Made by a program: the position numbers and the translations under genes
Notes under the pieces: generated by a model
Told to the model about the DNA's origin: nothing
Seen by the model: the letters and a program-made list of their open reading frames with translations, nothing else
Databases searched by the model: none
NCBI GenBank assembly: GCA_964632995.1
Contig: CAZWDL010000022.1
Coordinates: 1-64,000 of the forward strand
DNA length: 64,000 bases
From: CAZWDL01 sp964632995
GTDB lineage: Bacteria; Bacteroidota; Bacteroidia; Chitinophagales; Saprospiraceae
Direction: 5' to 3'
Shown here: one piece after another, positions 18,114-25,686 of the stretch
Layout of the letters: the number at the start of each line of letters is the position of its first letter
Position numbering within the stretch: the first letter of the stretch is position 1

Positions 18114-18266
18114 GCGTAAAAAATTGTCAGCTTAAAGGGAAGCATTAAAAAATGCCGGTATCTTGAGCGCAGTCACCAATAGAACGTTTATCTGCGAACC
18201 TTGTTTGCAGAATCCAAACAGGATTGTCATTTTTACCTCTGCTCAAAAAAACTATCCCTTATCGCC

Positions 18267-19370
18267 TTGCATCTGGAAGGACTCATACTGACTCATTTTA
18301 AGAACTATACAGCCCAGCGGCTGGATTGTTCGCCTACGCTCAACTGTATTGTCGGATTGAACGGCATGGGGAAAACCAACCTGCTGGACGCGGTATACTA
18401 CCTCTGTATGGGCAAAAGTCATTTCAACCTGCCGGATATTCATGTCGTACAGCACGATGCCGATTTTTTCCGGTTGGAAGGTCATTTCCGCATAGATGAG
18501 CGCAAGGAGAAGATCGTGGCTAAAGTACAACCCCGCCGGCGCAAAGAACTGGAGCGCAACGATGTACCTTACCGGCGCCTCTCGGATCACGTGGGACTGA
18601 TTCCCGTCGTATTTATCGCGCCCGATGACACCTACCTTATCACTGAGGGTAGCGAGGCCCGGCGAAGCTTCCTTGACAATACTTTATCGCAACTGGACCA
18701 TCAGTACTTACAGCAGCTGATTCTCTACCATAAAGTGTTGCGTCAGCGCAATGCACTACTCAAGCAATTTGGCGAAAGCCGCACCTTCAATCCCGCGCTG
18801 ATTGAGATATACGATCAACAGCTACTCGAACCGGCAGCCTATATCCACGAACAGCGGGCACAGTTTATCGATGCCTTTCGTCCCTACCTGCGCGAAACCG
18901 TAGCGGTGCTGAGCGGGGAACGCGAATCAGTCGACTGTGTGTACCGGTCCAGGCTCGAAGAAGCACCCCTGGCCGAGTTGCTGCGGGAAGCCGCCGATAA
19001 GGACCGGGTGCTGGAACGCACGACCGTCGGTATTCACAAAGATGACCTCTTGTTTTCAATCGGTGGGTACCCCCTGAAAAAATTCGGCTCCCAGGGGCAA
19101 CTCAAATCCTTTGTGCTCGCGCTCAAGCTGGCTCAGTACGAACTGCTCCGGCAAGATAAAAAGCAGGCCCCTATTCTGCTGCTGGACGACATCTTCGACA
19201 AACTCGACCGCAGCCGGGTAGAACAACTCATTCAGTTGCTGCTCTCGCGCCGGTTCGGGCAAACCTTTATCACCGATACCCACGAACAGCGCCTGGAGGA
19301 AATCATTAGGCAAGTGGGCGCTAATTATCGTAAATTTATCGTAGAAAACGGCCAGGCCATCCCGTCTTAA
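18267..19370 (+). CDS. recF: DNA replication and repair protein RecF
   Basis: Protein of about 367 residues if it starts at the TTG at 18267 (MHLEGLILTHFKNY), which fits the family's N-terminus; the frame is open back to a TTG at 18201. RecF is an SMC-like ATPase that helps load RecA at single-strand gaps. Seen here are Walker A (GLNGMGKTN, residues 30-38), the ABC signature region (FGSQGQLKSFVLALKLAQ) and Walker B (PILLLDDIFDKLD). No ATG start exists in frame before the conserved part, so a non-ATG start is real. The DUF721 gene follows after 10 bases, a common pairing. Confidence 0.92.
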   Translation: MHLEGLILTHFKNYTAQRLDCSPTLNCIVGLNGMGKTNLLDAVYYLCMGKSHFNLPDIHVVQHDADFFRLEGHFRIDERKEKIVAKVQPRRRKELERNDVPYRRLSDHVGLIPVVFIAPDDTYLITEGSEARRSFLDNTLSQLDHQYLQQLILYHKVLRQRNALLKQFGESRTFNPALIEIYDQQLLEPAAYIHEQRAQFIDAFRPYLRETVAVLSGERESVDCVYRSRLEEAPLAELLREAADKDRVLERTTVGIHKDDLLFSIGGYPLKKFGSQGQLKSFVLALKLAQYELLRQDKKQAPILLLDDIFDKLDRSRVEQLIQLLLSRRFGQTFITDTHEQRLEEIIRQVGANYRKFIVENGQAIPS

Positions 19371-19380
19371 ATATCACCTC

Positions 19381-19671
19381 ATGAAAAAATCGAACGAACA
19401 CACGCTGAAAGAAGTCCTGCAAGCCATGGTGGAAGCCTACCGCCTTAAACCCAAGTTGCACCAAACCAAGGTCAAATCGATTTGGGAAAAGGTAATGGGC
19501 GCCACTATTTCCAGGTATACGACCGATATCAAGGTGCGCAATAAAAAGCTATACCTGAATATTTCTTCAGCTCCCCTGCGCCAGGAACTGACCTACGGCC
19601 GTGAGAAAATCAAAAAAATGATCAACGAAGAGATTGGAGAGGAGTATATCGAGGAGGTCGTGATTCGGTGA
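19381..19671 (+). CDS. DUF721/DciA-family protein
   Basis: Small protein of 96 residues of the DUF721 family. In many bacteria lacking DnaC-type loaders the related DciA protein recruits the replicative helicase; that function is known for proteobacterial and other homologues and is only inferred here. The typical pattern is present: an N-terminal helix (TLKEVLQAMVEAYRL), the IWEKVMGATISRYT segment, and a KH-like beta/alpha part ending YLNISSAPLRQELTYGREKI. It follows recF by 10 bases and is almost certainly co-transcribed with it. Confidence 0.85.
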   Translation: MKKSNEHTLKEVLQAMVEAYRLKPKLHQTKVKSIWEKVMGATISRYTTDIKVRNKKLYLNISSAPLRQELTYGREKIKKMINEEIGEEYIEEVVIR

Positions 19672-19710
19672 TGGGAGCTTATGCTGTTCTGCAAAGACTG
19701 CCGGCAACGA

Positions 19711-19746
19711 AGACAGGGGAACCATCCGGTGATGGTTCCCCTGTCT
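19711..19746. terminator. Bidirectional terminator hairpin
   Basis: Perfect 16-bp arms (19711-19726 and 19731-19746) with a four-base CGGT loop, placed between the convergent ends of the DUF721 gene and the subtilisin gene. The stem is very stable but the flanking T runs are weak, so its strength as a terminator is inferred. Confidence 0.65.
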
Positions 19747-19773
19747 TGCGCTCACTTTCGTCTTGTTTTTTCC

Positions 19774-21453
19774 TTAAGGAGTAGCCTGATCCTTATCTTT
19801 TTTCATTTCCTTATCACTGTGGGGGCCGAAGTAGCGGCCGTTTTTGCGGTTTTTACCTTTGGTTTCCGCAGCCAGCTGCACCGCTTCCACTACGTTGACG
19901 ATACCACCGGACAGCGCGAGTTTGCCGAAAGGCACCACATCTTCACTACCGGGTTTGCGCACCCGTTGTATTTGCTTATCGACGGAAGAAAGGATGATCT
20001 CCTTGACCTGTTCGGCGCTTAAGTCGGGAAAATAAGAGCGCAGCACCGCCGCCACCCCGCTGATCATCGGTGCGGCCATACTCGTACCCGGCATGGCGCG
20101 GTATTCGTCACCCGGAACGGTGGAATAGATATCCACGCCGGGAGCGAAGACGTCCACATTGTCGGAGCTGTAGTTAGAGAAGTCGGCGGCGATTTCTTCC
20201 TCTCCTTCCCAGTTGACGGCGCCTACTTCTATCCAGTTGTCGGCGTAGCGAGGGCCGAAAAGTCCTTTTTTCAGGAAGCGGTCATTGGGGTAGTTATTGT
20301 CTTCGAAATTTTCCTTGCCGTCGTTGCCGGCAGCGTGTACGAGCAGGACATCCTTCTTACGGGCGTACTTTACGGCATCGTCCACTACCTTTTTAAAGGG
20401 AGAATATCCCTTGCCGAAGCTCATGTTGATAATCTTGGCGCCATTATCTACGGCATAGTAAATGGCATTGGCGACATCCTTATCGCGCTCATCGCCGTCG
20501 GGAACTACGCGCAGCCCCATTATTTTCACGTTATTGGCCACGCCTTTAATACCCTGGTCGTTTTCGCGTTCGGCAGCGATGATGCCGGCCACGTGAGTGC
20601 CGTGCTCTGCATCGGGGCCTTTGATATCCGGGTTGCCGTAGTAGCGCTCGGTGGGATCGCCGTAATTGTCGCCTACTTTATCCCGGGATTCAAATTCCGG
20701 ATTGTAGTAGTAATTGTACTGGTTGTAAAAGTACTCATAGGCGCTTTCCAGATCATTCACAATAGCCTGGAAGGAGTTGCCTTCCGACATCATATTGGCG
20801 ACGATCATGGCGGAGCGGCTCAGCAGCGGATTATCGGATTCAAAATCCTGAATATCCTTCAGACTGATCTTTCCGCTCTCCTTACCCAACTCTTTTTCCA
20901 GTCCCTTTACCGCTTCGTAAATACCGCCGTAGATGGTGACGTTTTGCTCCATCTCTTCGCGTTTCTCCTCCACTTCTTTTTTGTACTCCATCCACTGATC
21001 GTACTGGCGGCGTTCTTTTTTCGACAGCTCTTCCATATCAACATCTTCAAAGCGGTCTTTGTACTTTTTATACAGGCGGGTAACTTCGAGATTGTCATAA
21101 TGGACATTCTGACCGTCTTTGCCGCCGATAAAGTTCCAGCCGTAAATATCATCGACATAACCGTTGCCGTCATCATCGACCCCATTGCCGGGAATCTCAT
21201 CCTCATTTTTCCACATGATGTCGTCAAGATCTTCGTGCTGATAGTCAACTCCACCGTCGATGACGGCGACGATGACCGGCTGCCCTTCGACGCCATTCAA
21301 AACATTCGCGTAAAGCTGCTGAGAACTTACTCCCGGGAAGCCGTCCTCGCTCATATTCAGGTGGAACCAATCTTTCGGGGCATCCTGCTGCTGGGTCCAT
21401 CCTGTGGCGAGACCGAAAAGCAACAGTACTAATAAACTAAATCTAAAATTCAT
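19774..21453 (-). CDS. Secreted S8 (subtilisin-like) serine peptidase with a long insertion
   Basis: Protein of 559 residues. A signal peptide (residues 1-19, LLVLLLFGLATGW core) is followed directly by the peptidase domain, with no obvious propeptide. The catalytic triad is Asp66 (AVIDGGVDY), His284 (HGTHVAG) and Ser458 (GTSMAAP); Asn377 (HAAGND) is the oxyanion residue. Asp and His are 218 residues apart, far more than the roughly 30-70 usual, because residues about 115-255 form an inserted, charged, helical segment rich in Lys, Glu and Tyr. The C-terminus ends in a short Lys-rich tail with no T9SS sorting domain. The large antisense reading frame at 20335-21432 is a shadow. Confidence 0.88.
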   Translation of the reverse strand: MNFRFSLLVLLLFGLATGWTQQQDAPKDWFHLNMSEDGFPGVSSQQLYANVLNGVEGQPVIVAVIDGGVDYQHEDLDDIMWKNEDEIPGNGVDDDGNGYVDDIYGWNFIGGKDGQNVHYDNLEVTRLYKKYKDRFEDVDMEELSKKERRQYDQWMEYKKEVEEKREEMEQNVTIYGGIYEAVKGLEKELGKESGKISLKDIQDFESDNPLLSRSAMIVANMMSEGNSFQAIVNDLESAYEYFYNQYNYYYNPEFESRDKVGDNYGDPTERYYGNPDIKGPDAEHGTHVAGIIAAERENDQGIKGVANNVKIMGLRVVPDGDERDKDVANAIYYAVDNGAKIINMSFGKGYSPFKKVVDDAVKYARKKDVLLVHAAGNDGKENFEDNNYPNDRFLKKGLFGPRYADNWIEVGAVNWEGEEEIAADFSNYSSDNVDVFAPGVDIYSTVPGDEYRAMPGTSMAAPMISGVAAVLRSYFPDLSAEQVKEIILSSVDKQIQRVRKPGSEDVVPFGKLALSGGIVNVVEAVQLAAETKGKNRKNGRYFGPHSDKEMKKDKDQATP

Positions 21454-21734
21454 TATTCGTAATTTTGTGTTGGCGTTTACCGCTCCATAATGAGAAAAAA
21501 TATGATGGGGGGAGGGTAAATTACTATTCCTGTGGTTTTTGAAAAACGATCAATAAAACACTTGCAAGCTTCTTTCAGTTGCAAGAATACCGCTTTTTGT
21601 TATATCGTACAAAGGCTGTACCAAATTTCACACCAAGCGTTAAAATCATATTAAATTTCTAAAACCCCTATAGGGAGAGCTTAAGTTTGGAAGATTGGCC
21701 GTCCATTACGACATTTGGCGACAGTAAATTCAAT

Positions 21735-22601
21735 ATGCAACTGATCAAGTTTTACATCCGTTTCTTTTTGCGTTTTATTCGCTACTACTGGCGAGCTATG
21801 ACGCGCTATGATGTCCACTCCCCTTTCGTTGCCGAATTTCTGGAAAATGTGCTCGAAGACCGGCGTCATTATTATGCCTTCTCCGAGATCCGGGAATTGC
21901 AGGAACAGCTACGACAAGACCGGCGCCGGCTGCAGATAAAGGACCACGGCGCCGGCTCTCAGGCCAGACCAGGCCGGATTCGAAGTGTCAGCAGCATCGC
22001 ACGCTTCGCCAGTGTTTCTCCAGACGTAGGCAAAATGCTTTTTCGCGCGGTGAACCAATATCAGCTGCAAAGGATACTCGAACTGGGCACCTCCCTGGGA
22101 ATCAGCACCCTGTACCTGAGCGCCGCCGATTCAAAAACGGATCTGGTAACCATTGAAGGCTGCCCGCAAACTGCGGCTGTGGCCAGAGAAAACCTGAAGG
22201 CTATACCGCACGGCTCCGTTACGCAACTCGTCGGTTCCTTCCGGGAACGGCTGCCCGAGGCCCTTGCTCATTTTGAGCAAATCGACCTGCTCTTCCTCGA
22301 CGGTGATCACCGGCTGGGCGCTTCGGTTAATTATGTGGAAAGCTGCCTGCACAAAGCTCATCCCGGAAGTATTTTCATTTTGGCTGACATCCACTGGTCA
22401 AAGGAAATGGAAACGGCCTGGGATCAAATCCGTCGTCATCCACGCGTCCGCATCTCCATAGACCTCTTTCAGACCGGTATCCTCTTCTTCCGCGAAGAGC
22501 AACGCCAGCCGGAGCACTATACCCTCATCCGGAGCCGCTTCAAACCCTGGCGGATGGGACTCTTTATGGCTGCCATGATGCAGGGTTGCATGATCATATG
22601 A
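21735..22601 (+). CDS. Class I SAM-dependent methyltransferase (O-methyltransferase-like)
   Basis: Protein of 288 residues from the ATG at 21735. An aromatic, basic N-terminal helix (FYIRFFLRFIRYYWRAMTRYD) precedes a Rossmann methyltransferase core: motif I is ILELGTSLGISTLYLS, an acidic motif-II residue follows in TIEGCP, and LLFLDGDHR gives the metal/substrate-side segment of the O-methyltransferase-3 group. The C-terminal FMAAMMQGCMII is hydrophobic. The frame is open upstream to a TTG at 21687 but that start has no support. Substrate is unknown. It is followed by a long structured intergenic region. Confidence 0.75.
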   Translation: MQLIKFYIRFFLRFIRYYWRAMTRYDVHSPFVAEFLENVLEDRRHYYAFSEIRELQEQLRQDRRRLQIKDHGAGSQARPGRIRSVSSIARFASVSPDVGKMLFRAVNQYQLQRILELGTSLGISTLYLSAADSKTDLVTIEGCPQTAAVARENLKAIPHGSVTQLVGSFRERLPEALAHFEQIDLLFLDGDHRLGASVNYVESCLHKAHPGSIFILADIHWSKEMETAWDQIRRHPRVRISIDLFQTGILFFREEQRQPEHYTLIRSRFKPWRMGLFMAAMMQGCMII

Positions 22602-22608
22602 ATGCACA

Positions 22609-22769
22609 GTGCCTCGGGCATTAAGTAATTGATAATTTTTCGGGAGGCTATTTTGGCGGTAGCTAAGGCGAGAGGCGGGAAGATAGCCGTAGCTACCTGA
22701 CCAACGAGCAACGCAGCATACCGCCAAAAGAGGCCGCGAAAATTGTCAAGTATTTAGTGCCGGAGGCAC
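22609..22769. repeat. Large imperfect palindrome (long hairpin)
   Basis: About 55 bases at the left end (from 22609) pair with the last 55 bases (to 22769) with scattered mismatches: both ends read GTGCCTC on their own strand and the inner ends share TTTTGGCGGTA. Inside lies a second stem (GTAGCTAAGGC with GCCGTAGCTAC, one mismatch). It begins seven bases after the methyltransferase stop. No similar copy was seen in this window. It could be a mobile palindromic repeat, a structured RNA or a transcription end. Confidence 0.65.
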
Positions 22770-22835
22770 ACTAGTGCTTTTCAGCCCACCAACCCTGGAA
22801 ACAGTCTTCCTCTTTAATCAAACGCCCCAACCCGG

Positions 22836-22853
22836 ACCCCATGAACATGGGGT
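22836..22853. repeat. Short perfect hairpin
   Basis: ACCCCATG and CATGGGGT form 8-bp arms around an AA loop, followed by a T/C-rich stretch. It overlaps the expected -33 region of the promoter at 22876-22883, so it could act as an operator or as a weak terminator. Confidence 0.5.
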
Positions 22854-22883
22854 TTCTTCCCCCCCTCCCCCATCGTATATTTG
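22853..22883 (+). promoter_or_regulatory. Predicted promoter of a small RNA
   Basis: TATATTTG (22876-22883) fits TAnnTTTG, with TTTC (22853-22856) 19 bases upstream as a three-of-four match to the -33 TTTG. No protein start follows within 400 bases in a usable frame. Confidence 0.5.
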
Positions 22884-22887
22884 TATT

Positions 22888-23027
22888 GTCAGACGTTAAG
22901 ACAAGTTTTACTAAACCCCGTTATAGTTAGATCATTTAGATCTATCCTTCCTATTCACCTATCAACAAGAAGCGTGTTTACAACACGGGGATTTTCCAAA
23001 CTCTCCCTTTGGAAAATCCCCCTTTTT
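22888..23027 (+). ncRNA. Candidate small non-coding RNA
   Basis: A stretch of about 140 bases starts a few bases after the -7 box at 22876-22883 and ends at a strong terminator (22987-23027). It contains a 6-bp hairpin TAGATC/GATCTA at 22928-22944. It shows none of the conserved motifs I know for RNase P, tmRNA or SRP RNA. Two segments of it are complementary to sequence beyond the terminator (22950-22957 with 23034-23041; 22904-22912 with 23055-23063), so read-through transcripts could fold as one nested structure. No family can be assigned. Confidence 0.4.
22987..23027 (+). terminator. Strong Rho-independent terminator
   Basis: Perfect 14-bp arms (GGGGATTTTCCAAA at 22987-23000 and TTTGGAAAATCCCC at 23008-23021), a 7-base loop and a following CTTTTT. 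It does not follow any protein gene directly, supporting a small RNA upstream of it. Confidence 0.8.
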
Positions 23028-23306
23028 AAAATCTGAATAGGACAACAAGACTAAAGTAAAACTAAACTCCAGACTTTAATTATAACAGATAGTAGTCTGT
23101 TAGTAGCTTAAACAGCACTGAAAGCGTGCTAAACAAAATATGGGCTCTTCCTGCCTGAACTGCTGTGGGAGGAGCCCATTAGCCGCTTTCCGGCTACCCC
23201 ATTACCCAGTTATTTTCTATCGGGCTTTTACCCGGCCCTCATCGTGAGTTATTTTTCTTCCCAGCCTGCGGGCATTTTCCTACACGTCCATTTTTGTGTA
23301 ATTTCA

Positions 23307-23363
23307 TCAATCCGGATTATTTATGAATTGGTTTCTTACCAGGCCATGAATAATCCGGGTTAA
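23307..23363. repeat. Hairpin upstream of recQ
   Basis: Two 26-base arms (23307-23332 and 23338-23363) pair imperfectly around a five-base loop; the core CCGGATTATTTATG/CATGAATAATCCGG has one mismatch. It ends 38 bases before the recQ -7 box, so it may be a regulator site or an upstream transcription end. Confidence 0.55.
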
Positions 23364-23401
23364 TTTTCTATGCCTTTTCCGGTCAAACCGGCAAATGACT
23401 T

Positions 23402-23409
23402 TATCTTTG
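23402..23409 (+). promoter_or_regulatory. Predicted -7 box of recQ, next to the start codon
   Basis: TATCTTTG is a perfect TAnnTTTG. Only five bases separate it from the ATG at 23415, so transcription would start at or near the start codon and the mRNA would be leaderless. Confidence 0.55.
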
Positions 23410-23414
23410 TGGTT

Positions 23415-25535
23415 ATGGACATTTCTACGGCAAAGCAAGCGCTGAAGAAGTACTTTGGCTACGATTCCTTCCGGCCTATGCAGGCCGAAATTATCCAGGC
23501 TGTTTACGAAGGGAGAGACTCCCTGGTGCTCATGCCTACCGGGGGCGGCAAATCGGTCTGTTATCAGCTTCCGGCCCTGACGATGCCCGGAAGCTGTGTA
23601 GTCGTTTCCCCTCTGATCTCCCTGATGAAAGATCAGGTGGAAGGGCTGCGGGCTAACGGGGTCAAGGCGGCTTTTCTCAATAGCAGTCTCAGCGGAATGG
23701 AACAGCAACAGACCGAAGATGCTTTTTTCCGCCAGGAGCTGGATATTCTGTATGTCTCTCCTGAAAAACTGCTTTCGCAGAACTTCCTGCCGCTGCTCAA
23801 AAAAAGCAACGTCAGCCTCTTCGCCATCGATGAAGCCCATTGCATCTCCGCCTGGGGCCATGATTTCCGGCCCGAATATACGCAGATGCGCATGCTGAAA
23901 CGGGAATTCCCGGGCATACCTATTATTGCCCTGACCGCTACGGCCGACAAACTGACGCGCAGCGATATTGCCGAGCAGCTGCAGTTAACAGATCCGGAGA
24001 TTTTTATCGCCTCCTTTGACCGGCCCAACCTCAGCCTCGAGGTGCGCCCCGGCCAAAAGCGCTTTGAGCAGATTCTGCAGTTTTTAAAAAAACGCGACAA
24101 TCAACCTGGCATCATCTACTGCCTCAGCCGCAAAAGCACGGAAAAGCTGGCAGAAAAACTCGGGGACGCCGGAATCTCAGCCGCTCACTATCACGCCGGG
24201 CTGTCCAGTCAGGAACGCTCCCGGGTGCAGGAAGACTTTATCAATGACCAGACACTCATCATCTGCGCCACCATCGCCTTTGGTATGGGTATCGACAAAT
24301 CCAACGTGCGCTGGATCATCCACTACAATCTGCCCAAAAACCTGGAGAGCTACTACCAGGAGATCGGCCGCGCCGGCAGAGACGGTGCCGACGCCGCCAC
24401 GCTGCTTTTCTACAGCTTTGCCGATGTAAATATGCTGAGCGATATCATTCAAAAAAACGAGAGCAATCATACGCAACTGCAACTGGCCAAACTGGATCGC
24501 ATGCGTGAGTACGCCGAATCGCTGGCCTGTCGCCGGCGTATCCTGCTGGCTTACTTCGGAGAAGATCACCCCGGCAATTGTAACAACTGCGATGTCTGTA
24601 AAAACCCGCCGGAATACTTCGACGGCACCGTCACGGCCCAGAAAGCACTCTCGGCTCTCTACCGATTGCGGCAGGGCGTCGGTATACGCATGTTAGTCAA
24701 CGTGCTGAGAGGTTCCAATCACCGGGAAATCTTCGAACGGGGCTACCAGGAAATCAAAACCTACGGCGCCGGCAAGGATATCGCCTTTACGGAATGGCAA
24801 TTCTACCTGCGTCAGTTACTGAACCTCGGCTATCTGGAAATCGCCTACGACGACCATAACCGCCTCAAACTGACCAAGGCCAGCCTGCGCGTCCTCTTCG
24901 AAGGGGAAAAGGTGGACCTCGTCAAACTTACCACGGTCAAACAGCGACAGGAAGCCGAAAAGCAACAGGTCAAAAGACCCGGCAAACGCGAGCGCGTCCG
25001 CGACGAGCTTTTCGAAGAACTGCGGCAGCTCCGCCGACGGCTGGCTCAGGAACAGGGTGTGCCTCCCTACATCATTTTCAATGACAAAACCCTTGAGGAA
25101 ATGGCGGCCGTAAAACCTATCAACGCCGAGCAGATGCGCAGCATCTCCGGGGTTGGAGAGAAAAAACTCCATCAGTACGGCCATACTTTTATTGAAGCCA
25201 TCCTCGACTTTATGGACGCCAATACCAACCGGGAAAAGGGCTCTACCTACCAGGTCACCCATGAACTGTACCGCCGCGGCCTTGCCGTGGAGGAAATCGC
25301 CCGGAAACGAGAGCTCACGCCCGATACCGTGATCAACCACTTGACCCGCCTGCGCAAAGACGGCCGCGATATCAACTTCCAGCAGCTCATTGATGAGGAA
25401 AAAACTGATAAAGTCAACCAGCTGATTAAATACATGGACAAACCCGGCCTGAAAGATATCTACGAAGGGCTGGACGGTAAGCTGGAGTATTACCAGATAC
25501 GGCTCGCCCTCGTCTGCCTGGGAAAACAGTATTGA
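23415..25535 (+). CDS. recQ: ATP-dependent DNA helicase RecQ
   Basis: Protein of 706 residues from the ATG at 23415. RecQ unwinds DNA from 3' to 5' and acts in recombination and fork repair. Walker A is MPTGGGKS (Lys46), the DEAH box is at residues 139-142, and motif VI reads QEIGRAGRDG. The zinc-binding Cys set follows (CRRRILLAYFGEDHPGNCNN and DVC), then the winged-helix RQC domain and an HRDC domain (KTLEEMAAVKPINAEQM, ISGVGEKKLHQYG). A C-terminal HTH_40-type helix-turn-helix (GLAVEEIARKRELTPDTVIN) completes it. An in-frame ATG at 23370 lies upstream of the predicted -7 box and is less likely. It has the full domain set and appears intact. Confidence 0.95.
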   Translation: MDISTAKQALKKYFGYDSFRPMQAEIIQAVYEGRDSLVLMPTGGGKSVCYQLPALTMPGSCVVVSPLISLMKDQVEGLRANGVKAAFLNSSLSGMEQQQTEDAFFRQELDILYVSPEKLLSQNFLPLLKKSNVSLFAIDEAHCISAWGHDFRPEYTQMRMLKREFPGIPIIALTATADKLTRSDIAEQLQLTDPEIFIASFDRPNLSLEVRPGQKRFEQILQFLKKRDNQPGIIYCLSRKSTEKLAEKLGDAGISAAHYHAGLSSQERSRVQEDFINDQTLIICATIAFGMGIDKSNVRWIIHYNLPKNLESYYQEIGRAGRDGADAATLLFYSFADVNMLSDIIQKNESNHTQLQLAKLDRMREYAESLACRRRILLAYFGEDHPGNCNNCDVCKNPPEYFDGTVTAQKALSALYRLRQGVGIRMLVNVLRGSNHREIFERGYQEIKTYGAGKDIAFTEWQFYLRQLLNLGYLEIAYDDHNRLKLTKASLRVLFEGEKVDLVKLTTVKQRQEAEKQQVKRPGKRERVRDELFEELRQLRRRLAQEQGVPPYIIFNDKTLEEMAAVKPINAEQMRSISGVGEKKLHQYGHTFIEAILDFMDANTNREKGSTYQVTHELYRRGLAVEEIARKRELTPDTVINHLTRLRKDGRDINFQQLIDEEKTDKVNQLIKYMDKPGLKDIYEGLDGKLEYYQIRLALVCLGKQY

Positions 25536-25686
25536 GTGAGGCCCTCGTTCAGGTCCGCTTGAAGAATGGATTGCCCTATGGTGTTAGACTGCTTTATTTC
25601 GTGGTTTGGCAAAACCGGTAAGGGCGGAAGCCCGTGAAACCACCACACAACCGAAGGCGTATACTTTACAGCAAATATCCTCCCAT

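Larger units (their letters stand above)
22602..23414. other. Structure-rich intergenic region
   Basis: About 810 bases without a credible protein gene, the longest such stretch in the window. In order it holds a large imperfect palindrome (22609-22769), a short perfect hairpin (22836-22853), a candidate small RNA unit with promoter and terminator (22876-23027), nested long-range complements, several further small hairpins (23084-23101, 23114-23130, 23140-23179, 23180-23196), a 26-base-arm hairpin (23307-23363) and the recQ promoter. Confidence 0.7.

Noticed and set aside
20335..21432. 365-codon open frame opposite the subtilisin gene
   Set aside because: It mirrors a complete S8 peptidase with all catalytic residues; the antisense product is hydrophobic noise from codon bias.
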